Source: Thermoplasmata archaeon
GTDB lineage: Archaea > Thermoplasmatota > Thermoplasmata > RBG-16-68-12 > JAGMCJ01
Length of the DNA stretch: 6,674 nucleotides
Assembly: GCA_023129265.1 (NCBI GenBank)
Contig: JAGMCJ010000026.1
Location: forward strand, 1 to 6,674
Direction: 5' to 3'
Shown: piece after piece, positions 1-6,597 of the stretch
Position numbering within the stretch: position 1 is the stretch's first letter
Layout of the letters: each line of letters begins with the position of its first letter
Program-made: the position numbers and the translations under genes
The notes under the pieces: model-generated
Told to the model about the DNA's origin: nothing
Database searches by the model: none
What the model saw: only the letters and a program-made list of their open reading frames with translations

Positions 1-847
1 CCACCGCCGCGCCGGCTCCTATGATGCCGCTGAAGTTCTGGAGCCCCGCCTCGAACTTGTGGGGTGGCTTCAGGATCTCGCACCCCTCGTACCTCGAATC
101 CGAGACAGTGTCCCCACCAACGATGAACGTGTCGAGGTCCTCGAGAAGGTCGTACTTCCCGTAGAGTATCCCCATGCCGCTCGGACCGCACATCTTGTGT
201 ATGGAGCACGCGAAGAAATCCACATCCAGGTCCTGGACATCGACCGGCAGATGAGGCGCGCTCTGCGCACCGTCCATCATGAACAGCCCGCCGTAGTCGT
301 GAACGACCTCCGCGATATTCTTCGCCGGAATGGTGTGGCCATCGAGATTGGAAGTGTGAACCATGCTGACGAGCTTGACCTTATTGGACATCATCTCCTT
401 GAGGTTCTCCATGGAGAACGTGTTGTCCTCGTTGGACCTCACGACGTGGTACGTCACGCCCTTCTTCCTCGAGAGCTCGTGCCAGGGGACGAGATTGGAG
501 TTGTGTTCCTTGTCCGTTGTCAGCACGACATCGCCCCGCTCGAAGCCGAGGCAAGAGGCGACCATGTTAATCGCCTCCGTCGTGTTCTTCACGAATACGA
601 TCTCCTCTCGTCTCTCCGAGTTGAGGAAGCGATGGATATTCTTCCTGGCCTCGTCGACCTCCAGGGTCACGCGAGTCCCGAACTTGTGTATGCTTCTCCC
701 GCCGCAGGTTGGATACTTCTCGTAGTAGTCACTCATTGCCTTGAGGACTTGAGCGGGCCTTAGTGTCGTGCATGCACTGTCGAAGAAGATCGGTGGATTG
801 TCACCTTGGAGTACTGGGAAATCCTTCCTTATGGCCGGAACGTCCAT
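1..847 (-). CDS. SufS/CsdA-type cysteine desulfurase, class V aminotransferase (3' end outside window)
   Basis: This is the N-terminal 282 residues of a PLP-dependent class V aminotransferase, read from an ATG at 847; the 3' end runs off the left edge. Enzymes of this family remove sulfur from cysteine, giving alanine and an enzyme persulfide for Fe-S or other sulfur transfer. Visible landmarks are EHNSN (His115, stacking on PLP), HTSNLDG (164-170), MDGAQ (Asp192 and Gln195, PLP ring contacts), SIHKMCGPSGMGILYG with the Schiff-base Lys218, and FEAGLQN (265-271). The start MDVPAIRKDFPVL matches the usual SufS opening, and a TATA-like element lies 27 bases upstream. The text differs from bacterial SufS at DSACTTLRP (usual DNAATTQKP) and at GLQN (usual GTPN), so it is probably an archaeal subfamily. 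The catalytic Cys loop would lie outside the window, so desulfurase activity rather than another class V activity is inferred. Codons strongly favour G/C in third position, whereas the plus-strand frames here read as shadows. Confidence 0.9.
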   Translation of the reverse strand, partial: MDVPAIRKDFPVLQGDNPPIFFDSACTTLRPAQVLKAMSDYYEKYPTCGGRSIHKFGTRVTLEVDEARKNIHRFLNSERREEIVFVKNTTEAINMVASCLGFERGDVVLTTDKEHNSNLVPWHELSRKKGVTYHVVRSNEDNTFSMENLKEMMSNKVKLVSMVHTSNLDGHTIPAKNIAEVVHDYGGLFMMDGAQSAPHLPVDVQDLDVDFFACSIHKMCGPSGMGILYGKYDLLEDLDTFIVGGDTVSDSRYEGCEILKPPHKFEAGLQNFSGIIGAGAAV

Positions 848-870
848 ACACAGTGGGATTGCCGATTCCG

Positions 871-877
871 AAATAAA
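871..877 (-). promoter_or_regulatory. TATA-like element for the cysteine desulfurase gene
   Basis: On the minus strand this reads TTTATTT, preceded by AAGG. Its centre is about 27 bases upstream of the ATG at 847, so a transcript would begin at or very near the start codon, as in leaderless archaeal mRNAs. It sits in the 46-base gap behind the stop of the upstream membrane-protein gene. The desulfurase could therefore be transcribed on its own even though both genes share a strand. No purine-rich ribosome-binding site is seen in front of the ATG. Confidence 0.5.
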
Positions 878-893
878 CCTTTGTCTTGCTGTC

Positions 894-2582
894 CTACGTC
901 AGACCCCAGTTGATCAGGAACAGACTGGAATAGCCATCTTCGTACATCTTCTGGAACGGGAGCTCCTCGAACTTCTCGACCGCTTCGTCACTCATTGGCT
1001 CAGCGGGATCCCAAGGATACAGCAACACACCTGCGACCGTATCACTGTCGAATGCCACATATACGGCTCTCTGTCTCCCGGATGGCGAGTCGACGCTCTC
1101 AAGCTCCTCCCGCGCCCCCTCGAAGTCCTCAGCGTGGAAGACGAGCGTCACCGTGTCCCACGTCGCGTCCACGCCTCCGAAGCCGAATAGCACGGTGGAA
1201 ACCCGGTGGTCCGCCGCGACCAAGCCAACCGTATGTTCGCCCGTCCACAGAGCGAGACTGACGACTTCTGGCTTTATGCTCTCTTCCCAGCCCCCCATAA
1301 GGTCTCTCGGAGGGTAGGCGACAGCAGCGTTCGTCGCAACCAGGCCAAGGGCAACCGCCGCGGCCAACCCAGCTCGTCGACGATTTCCCGTGAAGTGGAT
1401 GAGACCGAACGCATGGACGACCCCCAAGCCTGCGAGCACCGCGACCGGAAGCATGAGGTACTCCATGTGACGGTAGGGGAGCAGGGCCTCGCTGGAGATA
1501 GCTAGACCTGCGAGAGTGGAAACCGATATGGCGAGAGTCCAGGCAAACGGGTAGACTCCGCCTCGGTTGAAGCTGATGGGGCGGGAACCGGGACCCGCGA
1601 AGGATATGAAGAGAACCAGGGGCAAGAAAAGAATGGCGACGTCTGGTGTGAGATTGATGGTTGTGCCGGGAACCACAACGAGCGCGTTCACGAGGAGTAT
1701 CGAGAGGGATATCAGGAATACGACGGTAAGAGTGACAACCGCCCTTCTGTACGTCGGATACCTGAGCACGAGATTGGGCAGGAGCTTCCTCTTTGCATAT
1801 ACGATGAAAACGCCAGCGGTCAGCGCGACAATCAGCAGACCGAATAGGAGCGGAGAAAGGAAGACGCTCTCGCTGGAGACCACTCCTTCGACGAAACCTG
1901 GTGCCCAAGCGAACCAGAAGAGAGCGGCCATGACAGCAGTGAATAACACATACGCCAACTCTCTCGTCAACACTTCCTTCGAGGTCTTGTTCCTGAGAAG
2001 CTGGACCAGGAAGACTCCGAAGACGAGAGTGATGAGGAGGAAATACGTCGAAAGATGATGTGTTACAATGAGGACGAGAGTGACCGGAAACAGCAGGAAC
2101 CCGAACTTGGGATTCCTCAACCACTTCAGGAAAAGGAGGAGACATGCGGCAAAGAGCAGATCTCCCATGGAGGCCGGCATGGGGTGGGAGGTGGCATAGA
2201 CATGGGGCATGACGACAGCTATGAACGCTGCCGCGATCAGTCCAGCTCTGGCGTCACCTGTAGTCTCGGTCGTGATCAGAAAGACAGGAAAAACGACGAG
2301 AGAGGCCAGAACGGGTATGGCAACAGACAAGGACATGGAGAGTTCCATCCCAAGTAAGGACGAGACCGCAACAACGATTTCCATTCCTGGAAAGGACGGA
2401 TAGGCGAATCCCCATCCTCCGTAGGTGCCCGGTATTGATCCGTCTGCCACGAGCTGCGAGCTGATATGGTAGTACTCACCAATGTCCGCTCCCCAGAACA
2501 GGCACCTCGTCAGGGGGAACAACCTGAGAAACATGGAGAATATGAATACAGCCAGGAGTGCAAAAGCAATGGACTTCCTCAT
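894..2582 (-). CDS. Polytopic membrane protein, probable GT-C-type glycosyltransferase
   Basis: This is a 562-residue protein with about 13 hydrophobic segments between residues 5 and 422 and a polar C-terminal domain of about 140 residues (425-562). TM1 (about 5-25) is followed by an acidic loop, GADIGEYYH (31-39, Asp33 and Glu36). In GT-C enzymes that position carries the catalytic or metal-binding acidic residues on the outer membrane face. SHPMPASMGDLL (132-143), THHLST (174-179) and YRHMEYLMLPV (370-380) resemble conserved points of archaeal GT-C proteins. GT-C enzymes transfer sugars from polyprenyl-phosphate donors at the extracytoplasmic side. No WWDYG oligosaccharyltransferase motif is present, so it is not a typical AglB/Stt3. 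The start is firm: an in-frame TGA lies 15 bases upstream of the ATG. It is divergent from the GT4 gene at 2690, which supports a role in surface glycan synthesis. Donor and acceptor are unknown. The alternative is an uncharacterised polytopic membrane protein without transferase activity. Confidence 0.72.
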   Translation of the reverse strand: MRKSIAFALLAVFIFSMFLRLFPLTRCLFWGADIGEYYHISSQLVADGSIPGTYGGWGFAYPSFPGMEIVVAVSSLLGMELSMSLSVAIPVLASLVVFPVFLITTETTGDARAGLIAAAFIAVVMPHVYATSHPMPASMGDLLFAACLLLFLKWLRNPKFGFLLFPVTLVLIVTHHLSTYFLLITLVFGVFLVQLLRNKTSKEVLTRELAYVLFTAVMAALFWFAWAPGFVEGVVSSESVFLSPLLFGLLIVALTAGVFIVYAKRKLLPNLVLRYPTYRRAVVTLTVVFLISLSILLVNALVVVPGTTINLTPDVAILFLPLVLFISFAGPGSRPISFNRGGVYPFAWTLAISVSTLAGLAISSEALLPYRHMEYLMLPVAVLAGLGVVHAFGLIHFTGNRRRAGLAAAVALGLVATNAAVAYPPRDLMGGWEESIKPEVVSLALWTGEHTVGLVAADHRVSTVLFGFGGVDATWDTVTLVFHAEDFEGAREELESVDSPSGRQRAVYVAFDSDTVAGVLLYPWDPAEPMSDEAVEKFEELPFQKMYEDGYSSLFLINWGLT

Positions 2583-2605
2583 TTGGTATTGGAATCATAA
2601 GGGGG

Positions 2606-2616
2606 TTCTTAACGTT
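2606..2616 (-). promoter_or_regulatory. Weak TATA-like element for the membrane glycosyltransferase gene
   Basis: On the minus strand this reads AACGTTAAGAA, centred about 29 bases upstream of the ATG at 2582. The spacing agrees with the other starts in the window, but the match to an archaeal TATA box is poor. A second AT-rich stretch, CTTATGATT, lies nearer the start and would be too close for normal spacing. It is assigned mainly by position. Confidence 0.3.
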
Positions 2617-2657
2617 ATTGGGTGCCGATTGGAACATTCTCTCGGCGGTGAGGTAGG

Positions 2658-2668
2658 TTATTATATCC
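2658..2668 (+). promoter_or_regulatory. TATA box for the first GT4 glycosyltransferase gene
   Basis: The text TTATTATATCC is centred about 26 bases upstream of the ATG at 2690, which predicts transcription starting at or next to the start codon. It is the best archaeal TATA match in the window. It shares the 107-base divergent intergenic region 2583-2689 with the weaker minus-strand element, so the two divergent genes may be controlled together. Confidence 0.55.
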
Positions 2669-2689
2669 AGTGGGGATGACTAAGCGAAC

Positions 2690-3880
2690 ATGCGGATATG
2701 TTTTCTCACAAGGTCCGTGATGGCTCACCAGGTCGGAGGCATGGAAAGACAAACGCACCTGCTTTGTGATAGCCTCTGCAAGCTCGGTCATGAGGTTGAC
2801 ATCATCACCACATCACATCCTCATGGGAGGCATGAGGATGGCCAAGTTGAGAATCAGAGAATCATGTACCTCAGAGGCACGGAACCTGGCAAGTACTCGG
2901 TCGAATGGTGGAGGGCCAGCAAGAAGGCGGTTCGGGATCTGCTGTCAGCCAACCCTTATGACGTCATTCATAGCCAGAGCATAGGCGGGTATGCCTCTTT
3001 GGAGTTGGCTGGGGAATTCGGAATACCGGTGGTTGCCACCTGTCACGGAACGCCGCTCAGCGATACCAGGACGCACATAGTCACACATCATTTGCGTAGC
3101 AAACCAGTGGGCATGGCTGGAACGCTAATGTATCTTCCCCATCACTACTCTGTCTACAAGTCGTCGAAAGCAGTAATCGCAGTCAGTTCCCAGATAAGAG
3201 ACCATCTAGTGAGGTTCAGGTTCGCGAAACCTGACGCAGTGACTGTGGTCCCAAACGGGACCGACACAGAGACCTTCACCCCCGCCTTGGATGGTGAACA
3301 GATAAGGAGGCAGTTCTCTATCGGAGACCGCAAGATGGTTCTGTTCATCGGAAGACTGGTCGAGGAGAAAGGAGCCCAATATGCGATTCGAGCCCTTGCT
3401 GATGTAATCAAGGACGTCGGCGATGTGGTGATGGTCGTGGCGGGCAGTGGTCCATATCTCCCCCATCTCCAGGAACTGGCGAACAGTCTCGACATCTCCG
3501 AAAACGTCGTGTTCTCAGGTTTCGTGCCTGAGGATGACCTCCCTGTTCTGTATGCCTCCAGCGACGTCTTGGTATTTCCGACAACTCACGTGGAAGGGTT
3601 CCCTCTGGTCTTGGCCGAGGCTTTGGCATCTGGCCTGCCGATTATCTCGTCCAACATCGGTGGAACTCCGGCTGCGGTCTCGCATGGAGAGACCGGCTTT
3701 CTATTCGAGCCTCGGGACGTCAGCGCTCTTGTCTCATATCTGATGAGGTTGCTGTCCGACGATGAGATTCGCTTGAAGATGGCAGAAAATGCGCGGAAGG
3801 TCAGCCTGGAGAGATTCAGCGCGGAGAGAATGGCCGCTCGAACCTTGGGGGTCTATCGGCGCGTTTCCCAGCAAGCCTAG
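2690..3880 (+). CDS. GT4-family glycosyltransferase (GT-B fold, canonical active site)
   Basis: This 396-residue enzyme is a retaining GT-B glycosyltransferase of the GT4 type, expected to move a sugar from a nucleotide-sugar donor to a lipid-linked or glycan acceptor on the cytoplasmic side. The N-terminal acceptor domain begins MRICFLTRSV and carries the glycine turn GGMERQTHLL (16-25). DVIHSQS (91-97) and VVATCHGTP (114-122) follow, then VVPNGTD (186-192) at the domain junction. The donor domain has FIGRLVEEKG (219-228, Arg222 and Lys227 expected to contact the donor phosphates) and the EX7E motif EGFPLVLAE (Glu302, Glu310), followed by ALASGLPII. Length is typical for the family. The start is firm: an in-frame TAA lies 9 bases before the ATG, and a TATA box sits about 26 bases upstream. 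The same-strand glycosyltransferase gene follows after 72 bases. Sugar specificity cannot be read from the sequence. Confidence 0.93.
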   Translation: MRICFLTRSVMAHQVGGMERQTHLLCDSLCKLGHEVDIITTSHPHGRHEDGQVENQRIMYLRGTEPGKYSVEWWRASKKAVRDLLSANPYDVIHSQSIGGYASLELAGEFGIPVVATCHGTPLSDTRTHIVTHHLRSKPVGMAGTLMYLPHHYSVYKSSKAVIAVSSQIRDHLVRFRFAKPDAVTVVPNGTDTETFTPALDGEQIRRQFSIGDRKMVLFIGRLVEEKGAQYAIRALADVIKDVGDVVMVVAGSGPYLPHLQELANSLDISENVVFSGFVPEDDLPVLYASSDVLVFPTTHVEGFPLVLAEALASGLPIISSNIGGTPAAVSHGETGFLFEPRDVSALVSYLMRLLSDDEIRLKMAENARKVSLERFSAERMAARTLGVYRRVSQQA

Positions 3881-3912
3881 GTCTCATGGTGATTCGTGGT
3901 CCAGGCACGGGC

Positions 3913-3926
3913 AAAAAGTAAATAGA
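3913..3926 (+). promoter_or_regulatory. TATA-like element for the second GT4 glycosyltransferase gene
   Basis: The text AAAAAGTAAATAG lies in the 72-base gap between the two plus-strand glycosyltransferase genes. The TAAATA core is about 31 bases before the ATG at 3953 but only about 18 bases before the in-frame TTG at 3938. A transcript starting about 25 bases past the core would miss the TTG, so this element supports the ATG as the true start. Confidence 0.45.
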
Positions 3927-3952
3927 GATGCGGTAACTTGTCACTGGAAATT

Positions 3953-5125
3953 ATGCGCGTCTGCATGGTGGCTCCCTCGGTGAAGATCCCTGAGCCGCTG
4001 GCTCAGTCCGTTCATCAGTTCGAATTCGCGAAGAACCTCGTCGAGATGGGAATCGAGGTCCATCTCATCTGCCGAAGGGACGAGAACAGGCCCTCCCAAG
4101 AGACAGGGATTACATACCACAGGGTGTTCTCGAAAGATGTTCCGTTGAGTAGGCTGTTCTTCACGCGGAACGCGAAGAGCAAGGTCAAGACCTTGCTGCG
4201 GGAGCATGAGTTCGACATCGTGCACGACCGCGGCTATCTCTTCGGGGGGTCGGGCATTGCCATCGCCCGCAAGGCAGGGATACCTACGGTCCTCCAAATC
4301 GATGATGACTGGATAAGGACGGAAGCCCTGGTTTCGAGAATCGCGGCCACGAGGCTTTATCGGGGGATGGCTTTGTGGTGGTGTCAACGAACGCTGCGGA
4401 GGGCGAATCATGCCTTTGCCGTGAGTGAGAGCCTTAGGCGAGTTGCGATTGATGAATGGGGAGCGGATGCGAACAAGATCGATGTCATTCCAAACGGTGT
4501 GGACCTCGACCTTTTCAGTCCAGGAGTCGAGCCCTTCGGCATTCGTGACAGGCTCAATGCTGGGGGCGACTCGATCGTGTGCTTCGTCGGGGCTCTGGGG
4601 CCCTGGCACGGCGTTGATAAGCTGTTGCAGGCTTTCCCGATAGCTCTTGCCAAGCAAGCCAACATGAGGCTGTTGCTCGTCGGTGGTGCGAAGGAATACG
4701 AGATCAGTCATCTGATAGCACAGACAGAGCGCCTCGGCATCACGGATAGGGTCAGTTTCCTTGGCAGGGTCGAGCACAAGGAAATCCCGCGCATCCTCGT
4801 GGAAAGCGATGTGGCGGTCGCACCTTATCCTCACGCAGACTATGGCTTCTCCCCACTGAAGATTTTCGAGTATATGGCATGCGGACTGCCCGTGATAACG
4901 AGTGACATCCCCTCGACGAGAGAGATCATCCGACACGCCGAGAACGGTCTTCTGGTCAAGGCGGGTGACCCGAATGAACTGGCCCATGCGATTCTGAGCG
5001 TCCTGTGGGATTCGGACCTAGTAGCAAGGTTGAAAGCAGGAGCGCTCGAATCGGCGCAGGAGTACAGTTGGCGGAGTTCGACGGAGAGACTGGTTGAGCT
5101 CTATCGCAAAGCTCTACGAGGATGA
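3953..5125 (+). CDS. GT4-like glycosyltransferase of the PWHG / SPLKIFEYMACG subgroup
   Basis: This 390-residue GT-B glycosyltransferase is predicted to be cytoplasmic and to add one sugar in a surface glycan pathway. The ATG at 3953 was chosen over a TTG at 3938 because it places MRVCMVAPSV directly as the first beta strand and suits the upstream TATA spacing. Numbered from that Met, DIVHDRG (88-94) and the acidic DDDW (117-120) lie in the N-terminal domain, and VIPNGVDLDLFSP (178-190) marks the hinge. The donor domain reads FVGALGPWHGVDKLL (211-225), where the usual GRxxxxKG pair is replaced by Ala214 and His219. It then reads GFSPLKIFEYMACGLPVI (298-315), where the second Glu of EX7E is kept (Glu306) but the first position is Gly298. 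Both changes look like traits of a subgroup rather than decay, because the frame is intact and the surrounding motifs are well kept. Donor and acceptor are unknown. Confidence 0.9.
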   Translation: MRVCMVAPSVKIPEPLAQSVHQFEFAKNLVEMGIEVHLICRRDENRPSQETGITYHRVFSKDVPLSRLFFTRNAKSKVKTLLREHEFDIVHDRGYLFGGSGIAIARKAGIPTVLQIDDDWIRTEALVSRIAATRLYRGMALWWCQRTLRRANHAFAVSESLRRVAIDEWGADANKIDVIPNGVDLDLFSPGVEPFGIRDRLNAGGDSIVCFVGALGPWHGVDKLLQAFPIALAKQANMRLLLVGGAKEYEISHLIAQTERLGITDRVSFLGRVEHKEIPRILVESDVAVAPYPHADYGFSPLKIFEYMACGLPVITSDIPSTREIIRHAENGLLVKAGDPNELAHAILSVLWDSDLVARLKAGALESAQEYSWRSSTERLVELYRKALRG

Positions 5126-5140
5126 GTGGATGGATAGTGA

Positions 5141-5357
5141 CCTCTCTCGTCAACAGAGCATTGCGGCCTTGAGATTGAGGACGTCAAAGGTTCCTGCTTC
5201 TTCCCGGACAAGATGGAGGCCCCCCCTCGACAGGATGGTTCACGGGTCCACGAGAATGAGGGGCATCGCCGAGCGTTTGGATTCGATCATTGACAAGCTG
5301 CCAAAGATGAGGTATCTCGGTCGGTACATCGCGCTGTCGTGTCGCAAGGTCAAGTAG
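5141..5357 (+). pseudogene. 3' gene remnant with frameshift, possibly a methyltransferase tail
   Basis: Two overlapping frames join into one plausible protein tail of about 71 residues. From 5141 the first frame reads CGLEIEDVKGSCFFPDK (about residues 8-24) and MEAP. At the run of seven C (5220-5226) coding sense passes to another frame that reads LDRMVH, AERLDSIIDKLPKMRYLG and ends RYIALSCRKVK at the TAG 5355-5357. Removing one C gives a continuous EAPLDRMV. Third positions in the second part are mostly G/C (34 of 43 codons by my count). The pattern G(L/F)EIxxVKG followed by a Pro/Leu-rich segment and a final strand ending in RK resembles the C-terminus of class I SAM-dependent methyltransferases, which often occur in glycan loci; this is inference. 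Upstream, a TGA (5138-5140) closes the first frame and no N-terminal domain is present. An alternative is a small intact ORF from ATG 5130 (75 residues), but its first half is Arg/Ser-rich shadow text. Confidence 0.5.
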
Positions 5358-5359
5358 TC

Positions 5360-6529
5360 TCAGACGAGCTCCTCGTAGACTTTCTCGATTTCAGCCGCGA
5401 TACGCTCCCATGTGAACTTCCTGAGAACCCGCTCTTTCCCTTTCTTGCCCATCTCCCTCGCCTTCTGGGGATCTGACAGGACTCCAGATATCACATCTGC
5501 GAGTTCGTCAGCATTCCCGTACTCGACCAGAAGTCCAGTCTCATTGTGAACAACGGCTTCCGACGTTCCACCCACGGCACTCGCTATGCAGGGTTTCTCG
5601 CACATCATCGCCTCCAGCAGCACGATTCCAAAAGCCTCGTACTCGGAGGGAAGCACGAACACATCAGAGGAGGCGAATGCGCTCCTGAACAGGCGGTCAT
5701 CGGTGATGTGGCCTGTGAAAACAAGGGCATCCGAAACACCCAGAGACTTGGCCTTTTCAAGCAGACTCTCCCTCATTCCTTCATCCTGCCCGACAAGGAC
5801 GAACTTGACGTCATCTTGCTCAGCGATTACCTTTGGAATGGAATCCACCAGCGTGTCCAGACCCTTGTTGGACGCAAGACGCCCGACGAAGAGGACGACC
5901 TTCCCGCCCAATCCGCAGTGCTCTCTGAACAGTCGACCGTCTGGAGGCGGGTCGAAGTCCTCGGGCGAGATCCCGTTCGGTATGATCGTGGTTCTCCCCT
6001 CCGCGAAGCGACCCCCGTTCATGAGGCTCATCTCTGCCCTCGAGACGCCGATAATTCTGTCCGCGGAATCGAGAATGGTCGGTCCAAGTAGCCTGTCATA
6101 GATCCTCCTCAGCAATCTCCTTCTGCTCCCGCCCCACATCGACCACTCTGGATGGAAGTGAGGAGTGAAAACGAAGGGCACACCGCGCAATCTTCTCATG
6201 AGGAGTGCGGCATTGACGTGGAAATATCCATAGGAGTGGGCGTGGACGACATCGACCTTCTCCTTGATCGATCTCCACAAGAGGGATGGAACGAGGACGT
6301 AGTGCATCTCTCCACCCATCGTGTGGGCTCGGAACCTCCTGACCGGTATGCCATCGATTCTGTCGGGCGCCTCGGTCAGTCGAACGAACGGCGTCTCTGT
6401 GTAGAGATCCGACGTGAACACAGTGACGTCGTGACCCCTCTCCACTAGCTCCTTCGAGATCGAGTGTACGTGCGTCTCAGCGCCCCCAGGGGCGGGTGGA
6501 AACCTGACGCACAACTGGAGGATTCTCAC
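5360..6529 (-). CDS. GT4-family glycosyltransferase (GT-B fold, canonical active site, GTG start)
   Basis: This 389-residue retaining GT-B glycosyltransferase likely uses a nucleotide-sugar donor in the cytoplasm. The acceptor domain starts MRILQLCVRFPPAPGGAETH (1-20), with the GGAE glycine turn typical of GT4. VVHAHSYG (94-101) and FTPHFHPEW (121-129, His residues near the acceptor site) follow, and IIPNGISPEDF (182-192) forms the hinge. The donor domain has FVGRLASNKG (214-223, Arg217 and Lys222) and EX7E as EAFGIVLLE (Glu298, Glu306), then AVGGTSEAV (318-326). The opening resembles mannosyl- or glucosyl-transferases of the PimB/PimA kind, but specificity is not readable. The GTG start is the only option near the N-terminus: an in-frame TAA lies 21 bases upstream and no other start codon intervenes. 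It runs convergently towards the remnant at 5141-5357, with two bases between their stop codons. Confidence 0.93.
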   Translation of the reverse strand: MRILQLCVRFPPAPGGAETHVHSISKELVERGHDVTVFTSDLYTETPFVRLTEAPDRIDGIPVRRFRAHTMGGEMHYVLVPSLLWRSIKEKVDVVHAHSYGYFHVNAALLMRRLRGVPFVFTPHFHPEWSMWGGSRRRLLRRIYDRLLGPTILDSADRIIGVSRAEMSLMNGGRFAEGRTTIIPNGISPEDFDPPPDGRLFREHCGLGGKVVLFVGRLASNKGLDTLVDSIPKVIAEQDDVKFVLVGQDEGMRESLLEKAKSLGVSDALVFTGHITDDRLFRSAFASSDVFVLPSEYEAFGIVLLEAMMCEKPCIASAVGGTSEAVVHNETGLLVEYGNADELADVISGVLSDPQKAREMGKKGKERVLRKFTWERIAAEIEKVYEELV

Positions 6530-6561
6530 GTTGCTTACGCTCCCGCGTTACGTCCTGGGAA

Positions 6562-6589
6562 CAAATACCCAACCGGGCTTTAATAGTAT
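6562..6589 (-). promoter_or_regulatory. Probable promoter region of the minus-strand GT4 gene, two TATA candidates
   Basis: On the minus strand two AT-rich elements lie upstream of the GTG at 6529: ATACTATTAAAG (6578-6589) and GGTATTTG (6562-6569). With usual archaeal spacing they would give leaders of roughly 27 and 11 bases. The first is the better TATA match. A leader would leave room for the GGAG about 10 bases ahead of the GTG as a weak ribosome-binding site, so this gene may not be leaderless, unlike its neighbours. The region lies between this gene and the stop of the partial gene at 6598. Confidence 0.4.
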
Positions 6590-6597
6590 TGCGCTCA

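Noticed and set aside
59..763. Plus-strand open frame of 234 codons
   Set aside because: It lies antisense to the cysteine desulfurase gene, whose motifs are unmistakable. The frame stays open because of third-position G/C bias on the opposite strand.
1129..2145. Minus-strand open frame of 338 codons inside the membrane-protein gene
   Set aside because: It is Arg/Ser/Pro/His-rich text in an alternate frame with no recognisable domain, while the overlapping frame encodes a coherent multi-pass membrane protein.
3941..4987. Minus-strand open frame of 348 codons opposite the second GT4 gene
   Set aside because: It is antisense to a clear glycosyltransferase. It has no coherent motifs and its start would fall inside that gene.
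5122..5172. A 16-residue ORF starting at an ATGA overlap with the second GT4 stop
   Set aside because: It is too short and shows no conserved pattern. The readable tail beyond it is in a different frame.
5357..5380. Imperfect hairpin (GTCT, ACGAG, CTCGT, AGAC) at the convergent stops, possible terminator
   Set aside because: The stem is short with a three-base bulge, no T-run follows on either strand, and it coincides with codons for the conserved-looking C-terminus of the minus-strand gene.
5546..6101. Two overlapping plus-strand open frames of 181 and 171 codons
   Set aside because: Both are antisense to the canonical GT4 gene at 5360-6529 and have shadow-like composition.
6534..6551. Small inverted repeat TTACGC-TCCC-GCGTTA upstream of the GTG-start gene, possible operator
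   Set aside because: The arms are only five or six bases with a mismatch. This is within chance expectation and has no second copy elsewhere in the window.
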